A DNA stretch of 23,847 nt, from the NCBI GenBank assembly GCA_039029935.1, contig JBCCFC010000024.1, positions 1 through 23,847 of the forward strand, read 5' to 3'. This stretch comes from G039029935 sp039029935 (GTDB taxonomy: Bacteria > Chloroflexota > Anaerolineae > Caldilineales > Caldilineaceae). Shown here one piece after another: positions 8,625-16,066 of the stretch. Below the pieces are notes generated by a model. The model was given only the letters and a program-made list of their open reading frames with translations, did not search any database and was not told where the DNA came from. Made by a program: the position numbers and the translations under genes. Position 1 is the stretch's first letter. Every line of letters begins with the position of its first letter.

Positions 8625-8696
8625 GCAAGTTGCAGGTTGCAGGTTTCGACTTTCCGCTTGTAACGTGCTGCTTACCACTTGCAACCCGCAACTTGC
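8625..8696. repeat. Imperfect inverted repeat between the GHKL-like and STAS-like genes
   Basis: A 19-bp arm at 8625-8643 (GCAAGTTGCAGGTTGCAGG) pairs with 8678-8696 with two mismatches, leaving a 34-nt loop. The arms are themselves repetitive (GTTGCA units). The element fills nearly all of the 97-bp gap upstream of the STAS-like gene, whose ribosome-binding site lies just beyond it, so an RNA hairpin could affect expression of that gene relative to its upstream partner. Confidence 0.8.
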
Positions 8697-8701
8697 CCCC
8701 T

Positions 8702-9439
8702 TTACCCAATTAGCGCGCTGAGTTTTAATTCTACCATTGTCGTGACAGTTATGAATTTTGTCAAGACGTTCACCTGTTCATTTTGCGTTTTTTTGCCTAA
8801 ATATTGTGTCGATTGCGCTGCTTGCCCCTCAATCTGCCCCTCATCCTGCCTCTCGTCATGCTCATCAAACTTCCACGCGATTTGCCCTTCATAGTCGTTA
8901 AGAATCGTCAGATAGCCCAACCCAGAGTCGCTATCAACAGGGGAGATGTCGCCATTAAGAACTGTATCCGCCACCGGATCAAGCACATCCGACTCACCAT
9001 CAGCCTCTGCGTTAAACATCAATCTTTGCATATATAGCTTGTTTGCGTCTTCTGAGAGTAACTTTTGTAGATGCGATTGAAATGCAGGAATCGTTTTGGG
9101 GTCCACGCTATTCATGACATAGATGATAACTTTATCTGCATACAGATACATATGGATAAAGATCGAATAGTGATTCGGAGCGTAGCTAAACTTCATGGCA
9201 TTTTCGATCAGTTCGTTGGCAACATAGCTAATCGAATCTTTGATAATAAGCTGTTTCTCTTGCGATTCTGGGTCGGTATCGGGGAAGAAGGTACTAAAAT
9301 AATCCGCCATAAAATTGGCTGACAGCCCACTGTTACGCCACCGCTTTTGCAGAGATTGGTGGGTGGGCGAGAAACAAATCCGTAAATAATCCGATTTGTG
9401 TTCGTCTATTTCGATGAAATTTCCAATGAATTTTTTCAT
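8702..9439 (-). CDS. GHKL ATPase-fold regulator (slr1658-like / DUF6272-type), possible STAS kinase
   Basis: This 245-aa protein is probably the kinase-like member of the partner-switching set. The N-box helix SYVANELIENAMKFS (71-85) has E76 and N80 as in anti-sigma-factor kinases, and a Gly-rich turn SDSGLGYLTILNDY (170-183) stands where the ATP-lid glycines are expected. The C-terminus (TVTTMVELKL) matches my memory of the family named after Synechocystis slr1658, usually found beside an slr1659-like STAS gene, as here. Residues about 192-222 form a charged, Gln-rich stretch (EHDERQDEGQIEGQAAQ) that looks like an expansion. Start ATG 9439 is only nine bases after the stop of the 1266-aa gene and has no clear Shine-Dalgarno, so translational coupling is likely. 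ATP binding and kinase activity are inferred. Confidence 0.8.
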   Translation of the reverse strand: MKKFIGNFIEIDEHKSDYLRICFSPTHQSLQKRWRNSGLSANFMADYFSTFFPDTDPESQEKQLIIKDSISYVANELIENAMKFSYAPNHYSIFIHMYLYADKVIIYVMNSVDPKTIPAFQSHLQKLLSEDANKLYMQRLMFNAEADGESDVLDPVADTVLNGDISPVDSDSGLGYLTILNDYEGQIAWKFDEHDERQDEGQIEGQAAQSTQYLGKKTQNEQVNVLTKFITVTTMVELKLSALIG

Positions 9440-9448
9440 GGTATTGTT

Positions 9449-12400
9449 TTATTTCTGTTTTAACACAAGTAATGTCATATCATCAAACATTTCTTGATGT
9501 GCTCGATGCCGATGCACATCTGCAACGATGGCGTTTTTGATTTCTTCTGCCGTAGACCCCCAAACCGTTAGCAATAGTTTGCACAACCGCGAGAGGCCAT
9601 AGTGCTCACCCATTGGATTTTCCATCTCAATAATACCATCTGTATAGAGCACAATGCCGTCTCCTGATTGTAGTCTGATATCCGTTTGATCGATAAATTC
9701 TGTAATTTGCTCATCTAGGCCAATGGGAAAACCGAGATCAATGGTGTCAATTAGCTCGATGCGATGTTGGTTGCTTTGTCCTGCCTGCTCAGGCTGATTT
9801 CCCTGTTGATTACTCTGTTGGTTTCCCTGTTGATTACTCTGTTGATTTTCAGGCGCACGGGCAATGATGACATGTTCATGTTGTCCGCTCAGATGTACCC
9901 AGCCATCCTTATAATCAAGCAGTGCCAATGTCAAATTTTTGTCGCTGCCCAACCGATCCACGTTGTTGTAGATGGTGCGGTTGAGGGTGTCAAGAAAGTG
10001 AACCGGGTCGCGCACACCGCTCGTGAGCAAGGTACGGATACCCATTTGTGTCATCACCGTAAAGACACTGCTCTCCAATCCATGCCCTGTGACATCGCCA
10101 ATGCCAATTTTGATCGTGTCATTGTGTTGCAACACATCATAATAATCACCACCCACCTCTTCGGCTGGCTCCATGTGTGCCGCAATCTCTAACGTATCTA
10201 TATTATTTAATTCTTCTTGTGTCGGGAGCAGCATTCGTTGTAGCTGGCGGGGAATTTCTAACTCTGCTTCTAGGCGCAAATTTGCCACCATCAATTCTTT
10301 GAGATGTAGATGGGTGGTGATGCGAGTCAGTAACTCTTTGCGCACCAGCGGCTTGGTTAAATAGTCACTGGCCCCCACTTCAAACCCGGCCACCTGTTCA
10401 TTGGCTTGATTGTTGGGGCCAATCAGAATGATGGGTAGATCGCGGGCCGAAAAGCGTGTACGAATCTGGCGACAGATTTCGTAGCCCGATAGACGTGGCA
10501 TGATGACATCCAAGATGATGAGATCAAAGGGTGGAGGGTTGGATATGCCAGTGGTTGTTGCCGAATTGATGTCTAGTGCATCCAGTGCCTCGCTTGCACT
10601 CTGCGCTTTGGTCACGTGGTATTGCCGTTCAAGATAGTGCGCGGTGATTTGAAGGCTGACCCAATCATCATCGACAATAAGGATGCGATAGGTGTGGCTG
10701 TCTGCACCATTCAACGAGACGGATGTTGGCTCTTCGGGTCGTTGATTGCTATAGTGGATTGCACGGATATCCGAATTTGTGCCAGCGTCAATCATGGAGG
10801 TATTGGACAAGATGGTTGCTTCAGTGGGCGATGCGCCATTGGCCGTTGTAATTGTCGACGTGACTGCTTGCGCGGCGCAGAGTGGTAATGAAAAAACAAA
10901 TTTTGTGCCTTGCCCTACTTTGGCGTTGACCTTTAACGTGCCGCCATGCAACTCGATCAAATGACGTGTCATTGTCAAACCCAATTGCGTAATTCCCTGT
11001 GGTGGCATAACGCGCGTTTCGTTGATACGGGTGTTGTGGATATCTACAGCCTGTGGCGTCGTGGAAAAAATAGTCTTGATCTCTTGCTCACTCATACCGA
11101 TGCCTGTGTCGCTGACCATGATTTCCATTGCACTGGTCCCTGTGCCTGTGATGCGATTTTCGGATACACGCGCCGATACGCTGACCTCACCTTCTTCGGT
11201 ATATTTGATGGCACTATCGAGCAGGTTGTATAAAATTTGCTGAACTCTGTTTTCATCCGCCTCCACAAGTGGTAGCGTTGACGCCGTTTTGTTGTGTAGT
11301 TCAATGGGTTTATCACCTACAATCGGCTGTACGGCTTGTAGAATGAACTCAGTTGTCACATGCATATCAACGGGTTTGACCTGCAAGTCCAACTCTTCGT
11401 CTTGCAGTTTGACATAATCGTTCATGTTGTTTAGCAAACTGGCAAGACGATAGCTGCTGGCGACAATAAGTTGCAGACTTTGGCGATTTTTATCAGAGAT
11501 GGCTGGATGCGATTCCGCGTAATTTGTTACAATTTTGTCAGATTCAGAAGCTAATTCTGACGTTCGTGACAAAATTGTCCCCCGTTGCACCCATTTATCC
11601 CCTGAGTTATCCCCACTTTCCCCCCAAATGTCCCTGTCTGGGGAATTCTCAGGGTAATTTTCGCTGTCCAATAGCACCTCGGCAATGCCAATGATATCGC
11701 CCAGTGGTGTGGCGAGGGCCTGCGATGTATTGGTCATAAACTCGTCTTTGCGTTTATCCAGATGCAAAAGTTGCTGAGAGAGCCGTTCAATGGTGCGGAA
11801 GGCATGGGCAAAGCGAACCGAGAGAACACCGGATTGGATGAGGATAAAGGCAAAAATACTCAAGGGGGCCATTGTCCATGTCCGAATCAGTTCATTGGAG
11901 CCAAGAATATCATTGATGGCTGCAAGAATGACGACCAAAGTGCCCGACATCACCAGCCATGCTGCTTGACGTTTGGCATAAAGGGCCTTCACCAACACGG
12001 CGAGACTGCCTGCACTAAAGACAAGAATGAGTATCTGATAGAGGGTGAGCAGTTGGGTAAATATCCACACGGGTGTTACGAGCGTGATCAGGCTATAGAT
12101 GCCAACCGCCAAATAGACACCGCGTAAGAGCCAGCGACTGGATTCTCTCGGATAGAGTGCATCGAAAAAGAGTAGTAAAAGCAGGGGCAATGTATAGAAG
12201 TTGAGATACTCTATACGCAAATCGACAGCCCAGATATAGGGCAAAAAGTGCTGCCAGAGTAAACTTTCACCTGTTACCAAAATCCGTAAGGCAACGCTAA
12301 AACAGAAGATGCTGAGAAAAAGCGAGGAGCGTTCATCACTGTTGACCAGTATCAGGCCGACCAGATAAAGGATGAGTTGATAGATGCCCATGATAAAGAG

Positions 12401-13249
12401 GCTACCGATCAGAAATGCATCCCACATCTGGGCGCGCTGGGTTTGCGTTTGCAGTTGCTCGACTGTGCCAAATTGTAGTTCGCCAAAATTACCTCTGCGG
12501 TGGTGATAGTTGGAGAGCCGGACCGTAATGTCTAGCTGTGTTGTGGGCGAATGAACCTCGAAGATAACCAAGTGACGGAGCGTATGCGGTGTTTCTGTCT
12601 CGCGTGATGTCCCCACTTGCCCCCGTGCGCTGACCTCATGGTTGTTGATCCACATTCGATAGGCGGCGTTCATGCTTTTCATCTTGAATGCATAGACGAC
12701 AGATGCCGGGGATACTGTGTCGATTTCGGGGATAATTGGCGAAATTGGGGATAATTCTGAGGATAACCCCGAAGTTATCTCAATCTTTTGTCTCTCACCT
12801 ACGCCATTTTGCTTAGAGTTGTTGTCAATAGTATCTGATATATCACTTGTGCGCTCGTCTAGGTCGTCCTCGATATCATCTCTACTAAGCAATATGCTTA
12901 AATGGTAGGTTGCATAGCCTTGTCCTTGCAGAATATTGTCGGTTTGGGGCGTATCGCTTTGTGCAGATTGTTCAATTGTGATATCAGAACTCCAACTGCC
13001 AGGGACGTCAATATAGCCAGTAGGCCGTGTTTGGGCTGCTCGGTCAGCGAGAATTAATTGCTGCCAATCAAAGCCCCACTCACCATCAACCCAAATCGGA
13101 CCGTCCTCTTCAATGTCCCATTCGCGAAGGTCCAGGACACCTTGCACAGCAATCGGTGCTGGCTCATCATCTACGATGTGTTCAGCGCACCCGACAAGCA
13201 GAAGAGTCTGTAATACGGCCATGAATACAGCAGACACCCATCTGTTCAT
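9449..13249 (-). CDS. 7TMR-DISM sensor / degenerate histidine kinase / receiver / SpoIIE (PP2C) phosphatase
   Basis: A 1266-aa membrane signalling protein. A signal peptide ends in lipobox LVGC (C21). A DISM-type extracytoplasmic sensor (about 36-262) is followed by seven membrane segments (about 277-480). The HisKA-like region reads NTSQALATPL, with Q510 where the phospho-acceptor His belongs; the N-box reads NLLDSAIKYT, with S679 for the essential Asn; the glycine box is ITQLGLT. The kinase is therefore predicted inactive. The receiver (853-985) keeps D914 and K966 but has Gly944 at the Thr/Ser switch. The SpoIIE phosphatase (about 1018-1266) keeps D1035, D1052, D1204 and D1256/D1257 and should be active, probably on the neighbouring STAS proteins. 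In-frame low-complexity inserts occur at 121-183, 528-585 and 1134-1162. Start ATG 13249 is four bases after the STAS stop codon, so coupling is likely. Confidence 0.92.
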   Translation of the reverse strand: MNRWVSAVFMAVLQTLLLVGCAEHIVDDEPAPIAVQGVLDLREWDIEEDGPIWVDGEWGFDWQQLILADRAAQTRPTGYIDVPGSWSSDITIEQSAQSDTPQTDNILQGQGYATYHLSILLSRDDIEDDLDERTSDISDTIDNNSKQNGVGERQKIEITSGLSSELSPISPIIPEIDTVSPASVVYAFKMKSMNAAYRMWINNHEVSARGQVGTSRETETPHTLRHLVIFEVHSPTTQLDITVRLSNYHHRRGNFGELQFGTVEQLQTQTQRAQMWDAFLIGSLFIMGIYQLILYLVGLILVNSDERSSLFLSIFCFSVALRILVTGESLLWQHFLPYIWAVDLRIEYLNFYTLPLLLLLFFDALYPRESSRWLLRGVYLAVGIYSLITLVTPVWIFTQLLTLYQILILVFSAGSLAVLVKALYAKRQAAWLVMSGTLVVILAAINDILGSNELIRTWTMAPLSIFAFILIQSGVLSVRFAHAFRTIERLSQQLLHLDKRKDEFMTNTSQALATPLGDIIGIAEVLLDSENYPENSPDRDIWGESGDNSGDKWVQRGTILSRTSELASESDKIVTNYAESHPAISDKNRQSLQLIVASSYRLASLLNNMNDYVKLQDEELDLQVKPVDMHVTTEFILQAVQPIVGDKPIELHNKTASTLPLVEADENRVQQILYNLLDSAIKYTEEGEVSVSARVSENRITGTGTSAMEIMVSDTGIGMSEQEIKTIFSTTPQAVDIHNTRINETRVMPPQGITQLGLTMTRHLIELHGGTLKVNAKVGQGTKFVFSLPLCAAQAVTSTITTANGASPTEATILSNTSMIDAGTNSDIRAIHYSNQRPEEPTSVSLNGADSHTYRILIVDDDWVSLQITAHYLERQYHVTKAQSASEALDALDINSATTTGISNPPPFDLIILDVIMPRLSGYEICRQIRTRFSARDLPIILIGPNNQANEQVAGFEVGASDYLTKPLVRKELLTRITTHLHLKELMVANLRLEAELEIPRQLQRMLLPTQEELNNIDTLEIAAHMEPAEEVGGDYYDVLQHNDTIKIGIGDVTGHGLESSVFTVMTQMGIRTLLTSGVRDPVHFLDTLNRTIYNNVDRLGSDKNLTLALLDYKDGWVHLSGQHEHVIIARAPENQQSNQQGNQQSNQQGNQPEQAGQSNQHRIELIDTIDLGFPIGLDEQITEFIDQTDIRLQSGDGIVLYTDGIIEMENPMGEHYGLSRLCKLLLTVWGSTAEEIKNAIVADVHRHRAHQEMFDDMTLLVLKQK
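9764..9850. repeat. In-frame Asn/Gln-rich tandem repeat inside the phosphatase domain
   Basis: 24-bp units encoding NQQSNQQG, about two copies plus degenerate flanks, code for residues 1134-1162 of the DISM-SpoIIE protein. They form a loop between core strands of the PP2C domain. The paralogous phosphatase at 13928-15877 has only a short stretch there. The unit length is a multiple of three, so copy-number change would preserve the frame. Confidence 0.8.
11495..11668. repeat. Palindrome-rich in-frame insertion in the HisKA-like region
   Basis: This stretch encodes residues 528-585 and is absent from the otherwise collinear kinase at 5334-8156, where LDGATGSLTDTQQHNL joins the same two helices. 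It holds ACAATTTTGTC (11529-11539) paired with 11568-11578, enclosing TCAGAA (11544-11549) paired with 11555-11560. A second 15-bp arm pair (11600-11614 and 11640-11654) matches at 12 of 15 positions. It carries TTATCCCC, also present as GGGGATAA in the insert at 12701-12889. Confidence 0.65.
12701..12889. repeat. In-frame low-complexity insertion in the DISM sensor region
   Basis: The stretch encodes residues 121-183, a Ser/Asp/Ile-rich segment with little resemblance to a folded domain. GGGGATAATT is repeated directly at 12728-12737 and 12747-12756, with a related GAGGATAAC after it, and TTCGGGG (12725-12731) pairs with CCCCGAA (12767-12773). The flanking protein (GYATYHLSIL before, VVYAFKMKSMNAAYRMWINN after) is a continuous DISM sensor pattern, so the segment looks inserted. 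Confidence 0.55.
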
Positions 13250-13253
13250 GCAC

Positions 13254-13634
13254 TTAGGTCCATTGAATATTGAGCGCAGGCATCAATCTCGGCAAAATAC
13301 GGAGTGACTTTCGCTGCCAAGGATATTGTTTTGTGCCATCAATGGTTAGCTGGCTAACACCCAACTTTTGGATACGGATCACAAATTGACAGATCACGTT
13401 GATCCCAAAACTGTTTAAAAATTTTAAATCATGCAAATTTAAGATAATCATCTCCGGCTTACTATCCACAACGCGGTTTAGTAACGTGACAACTGGCGCA
13501 TAGTCCCTACCCGGTAGACGCAATGTCCCCGAACATGTAATGGTATATGTGTCCTCATCATACCAAATCCGGTAATCCTGTGTTTGAATTTCTGTAAGTT
13601 GTAATGTCTGCTTTTCTGGATTGTTTTCACTCAT
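13254..13634 (-). CDS. STAS-like antagonist protein, partner-switching regulator (slr1659-like), copy 2
   Basis: This 126-aa paralogue of the protein at 8236-8604 shares the TITC-G-RL opening strand and the pattern IILNLHDLKFLNSFGINVI (63-81). S75 in NSFG aligns with S71 of the other copy and is the likely phosphorylation site; the second Ser of the usual DSSG is Phe here. Start ATG 13634 follows AGGG about nine bases upstream. It is the first gene of a tight run: its TAA is four bases from the ATG of the DISM-SpoIIE gene, so the pair is probably translated together and may be phosphatase and substrate. Two STAS copies suggest two outputs or a cascade. The downstream target of either is not visible. 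Confidence 0.85.
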   Translation of the reverse strand: MSENNPEKQTLQLTEIQTQDYRIWYDEDTYTITCSGTLRLPGRDYAPVVTLLNRVVDSKPEMIILNLHDLKFLNSFGINVICQFVIRIQKLGVSQLTIDGTKQYPWQRKSLRILPRLMPALNIQWT

Positions 13635-13714
13635 TGGGTTTTACCCTGCGTATTGGTAAGTCAGTATTCGGTAGGTCAGTAAGGCCATTCCACAAAATAA
13701 AATACCCATTGAAA

Positions 13715-13783
13715 CGCGGAGTAAGCACTCTCTAGTGCGGGTTTTACACGAGCAAGCCGGCATTAGAGAATGCCTACTCCGCG
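13715..13783. repeat. Nested inverted repeat, cruciform or RNA-like element
   Basis: A 24-nt arm at 13715-13738 pairs with 13760-13783 with three mismatches, each of which can be a G-U pair on one strand. Each arm also folds on itself: GCACT-CTCT-AGTGC in the first, GCATT-AGAG-AATGC in the second. The loop between arms is 21 nt. It sits in the 293-bp gap upstream of the STAS copy 2 gene. It could be a mobile palindromic repeat or a structured leader. Confidence 0.75.
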
Positions 13784-13807
13784 GGTAATTATTTCTGTGG
13801 ATTAGCC

Positions 13808-13875
13808 TAAGTCAGTATTCGGTAGGTCAGTAAGTCAGTATTCGGTAAGTCAGTATTCGGTAAGTCAGTATTTTA
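13808..13875. repeat. 15-bp tandem repeat TAAGTCAGTATTCGG
   Basis: Copies lie at 13808-13822, 13831-13845 and 13846-13860, with a partial copy at 13861-13875 and an 8-bp insert (TAGGTCAG) after the first. A related stretch occurs at about 13659-13684 on the other side of the nested inverted repeat, so the palindrome is flanked by repeat DNA. Confidence 0.85.
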
Positions 13876-13886
13876 GCACTGATTAC

Positions 13887-13932
13887 AGACCTACCCTACC
13901 GACCTACAGACCTACAGACCTACAGACCTACA
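13887..13932. repeat. 8-bp tandem repeat (AGACCTAC units) running into a stop codon
   Basis: Four or more units of AGACCTAC and variants end at the 3' end of the PAS-GAF-SpoIIE gene. The last unit supplies the TAG stop codon at 13928-13930, so the repeat begins exactly where that gene ends. Confidence 0.8.
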
Positions 13933-15877
13933 TCTGCTTCATGACAACAATGGTCAAGTCATCAAGCAATTCCGAGTGGTCGATATAGACCAATACATCT
14001 TGAATCAGTTTATCTTTGATGGCTTCGGCAGACATGGATGCGGCATTACGCCAAATGTGGCGCACCATGTCACAAAGCCGTCCGATGCCATAGTGTGTCC
14101 CTTGTTTGTTGACGGCTTCGGTGATGCCATCCGTATATAATATAACACCATCGCCGCTTTCCAGCGTGACCTCCCTTTCATCAATCAAGTCGCTGATGTT
14201 GTCCGTCACACCGATGGGAAAGCCAAGCCCCCACGTGTCGAGTAACTCAATTGTACCACCTTGGCGCACAATGATCATCTCTTCATGATAGCCACTAACA
14301 CGCAATGTCCCTACAGATTGCTGACGCTCATCACTTTTCACCAAATTGTGTTGATAGTTGATCACAGACAAGGTGAAACTGTAATGCGGTCCAACCCGTT
14401 GCGCACTTTCATAAAAGAGGCGGTTCAGGTGTGCCAGAAACAGCTTGGGATCACGCTCGCCAGCAGTCAACAATGTGCGTAATGCGGTCTGTGCCATTAA
14501 CATCAACACGCCACTCTCCAGGCCATGTCCCGTTACATCGCCAATGCTGATGGTGACACAATCCTCATATTGCAACACATCATAGTAATCACCACCGACA
14601 TGACTGGCTGCAATCATCGCTGCCCCAATATCCAGCCCACCGACATGGCTCAACTCTTTGGTTGTTGGTAACAGCATTTGCTGGAGCTTCTGCGCCGCCG
14701 CCAACTCTGCTTCCAGATGCACATTTTGGGCTTTAAGCCGCCGATTGAGCAGCGTCACTTGATGATTGGCCGCTTCCAATGCACGGTACATGTCGGCGTT
14801 ATTAAGGGCGATGGTAGCTAACTGCGCAAAACGAGTCAAAATCTCAACATCATCGTCATCAAAATGATGGTCCGTGTTGGGCGTATGTGCAACAGCCAGC
14901 ACACCCACCACCCGATCTATATCATACCCGTGTTGACGCTCTAGCAGTGGAACCGTGAGTACAGCCCCAATCACATTGGGCGTGACATGCGCCATACGCC
15001 CTGACCATGTGTCATAGTCATTGACAACAAGCGGTTGCCCCATCTCCCACACACGCCCCATCATGCCCTCACCCTTTCGGGCACTTATTGTCACTGCACC
15101 TGCATCATCCGAAACCGAGACTTTGAGTCGCAGAAGTTCGTCTCCATCCTCATCTTGCTCCACCAAATGCAACAGCCCATTTTTGGCGTTGAGCAGATGG
15201 AGTGCGCGCCCTAGCAGCGATTTGAGCAACGTGTCTAAATCAAGATGACGGATTAAGCCGACCGTTGTTTCGTGCAATGCTTCAAGATACCCAGTTTGTT
15301 GCTTTGCCTGCTCGGCTTTGCGTGTAATATCCGTGATATTAAAATAGGTAAGCATCCGCCCACCGTCGGGCAAGGTCATGCATTGATATTGAAAGATTCT
15401 GCCATCATTGCGTCGTAGCTCGGTTGGTGGAACCTCGCCCGCAGCCACCTCTGCCACGCGCGCTTGCACATAACGCCCCCAATCTTTATTGGGCTTTGCA
15501 TGAAGCTCCCTGATACGGTCCAAATGCATCAACTCACTCAGGCTAGGGCCGACATCTGTCTCAAAGAGGGCGTCCGGCACCTCCCATATCTCACGGGCAG
15601 CTCTGTTGACCACACGTGTGCGTAATGCCGCATCAAACAGGACGACACCATACTCAATTGTATCAAGAATGGCGCGCATCATCGTCAGCCATTGTCCCTG
15701 TGAGCCATCATTTTGGACATCATCTAGGACAGACTGATGCTCGAATTCTTGATTGAAGACGGGGCTGCTTTGGTAAGGATACGGTATATGTTCATTCATT
15801 GGTTGTTCGGATTGTGGCTCTGTGGGCTGTGGTGGTATGACTGATTGTGGTGGGCGGGTGTTAACTAATTTATGCAT
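13928..15877 (-). CDS. PAS-GAF-SpoIIE (PP2C) serine phosphatase
   Basis: This 649-aa cytoplasmic phosphatase probably dephosphorylates a STAS protein in response to a small-molecule or redox signal. After a Pro/Gln-rich leader (1-45) come a PAS domain (about 66-185), a GAF domain (about 198-360), a coiled-coil linker (364-402) and the SpoIIE domain (about 412-649). The metal-binding residues are present: D430 (HVGGDYYD), D447 (IGDVTGHG), D583 (YTDGITE) and D639/D640 (LLDDLTI). It is a paralogue of the phosphatase end of the DISM protein, without the membrane part or Asn/Gln repeat. Start ATG 15877 has a weak ribosome site. An alternative is M27 (15799), whose context CCAATGAATGAACA also occurs at codon 5 of STAS copy 1. 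The gap to the next gene is 293 bp, so it may be a separate unit. Confidence 0.92.
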   Translation of the reverse strand: MHKLVNTRPPQSVIPPQPTEPQSEQPMNEHIPYPYQSSPVFNQEFEHQSVLDDVQNDGSQGQWLTMMRAILDTIEYGVVLFDAALRTRVVNRAAREIWEVPDALFETDVGPSLSELMHLDRIRELHAKPNKDWGRYVQARVAEVAAGEVPPTELRRNDGRIFQYQCMTLPDGGRMLTYFNITDITRKAEQAKQQTGYLEALHETTVGLIRHLDLDTLLKSLLGRALHLLNAKNGLLHLVEQDEDGDELLRLKVSVSDDAGAVTISARKGEGMMGRVWEMGQPLVVNDYDTWSGRMAHVTPNVIGAVLTVPLLERQHGYDIDRVVGVLAVAHTPNTDHHFDDDDVEILTRFAQLATIALNNADMYRALEAANHQVTLLNRRLKAQNVHLEAELAAAQKLQQMLLPTTKELSHVGGLDIGAAMIAASHVGGDYYDVLQYEDCVTISIGDVTGHGLESGVLMLMAQTALRTLLTAGERDPKLFLAHLNRLFYESAQRVGPHYSFTLSVINYQHNLVKSDERQQSVGTLRVSGYHEEMIIVRQGGTIELLDTWGLGFPIGVTDNISDLIDEREVTLESGDGVILYTDGITEAVNKQGTHYGIGRLCDMVRHIWRNAASMSAEAIKDKLIQDVLVYIDHSELLDDLTIVVMKQM

Positions 15878-15959
15878 ATAAAATTCGCTTTATCATCTCA
15901 TCCTATGCTGTTTTTCAGCAATGCATTTTCATAAACGAAGTCTTCCATGAATGTACAGT

Positions 15960-15977
15960 TGGCAAGATAACTTGCCA
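15960..15977. promoter_or_regulatory. Operator-like palindrome and possible -10 upstream of the PAS-GAF-SpoIIE gene
   Basis: TGGCAAG-ATAA-CTTGCCA is a perfect inverted repeat with 7-bp arms, 83 bp upstream of the start. Slightly farther upstream, 15998-16003 reads TATAAT on the minus strand, but no matching -35 is seen at normal spacing. The palindrome would lie just downstream of transcription start, a plausible repressor site or leader hairpin. Low certainty. Confidence 0.3.
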
Positions 15978-16066
15978 TGCAGTATTGATTTGCTATCATT
16001 ATAACGTATGCTTGAACAGAGTGGTTTCAACAAACGATGCCATTAGAAGGGGTAACATATTTTCAG

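Noticed and set aside
8605..8709. N-terminal extension of STAS copy 1 from TTG 8709
   Set aside because: Encoded by the GTTGCA repeat, overlaps the previous gene, and a good GGAAGG site decides ATG 8604.
9764..10192. 142-codon plus-strand frame with hydrophobic start
   Set aside because: Antisense to the SpoIIE domain; its Leu/Ser repeats mirror the NQQSNQQG repeat.
11762..12127. 121-codon plus-strand frame
   Set aside because: Antisense to the 7TM region of the DISM protein; no recognisable pattern.
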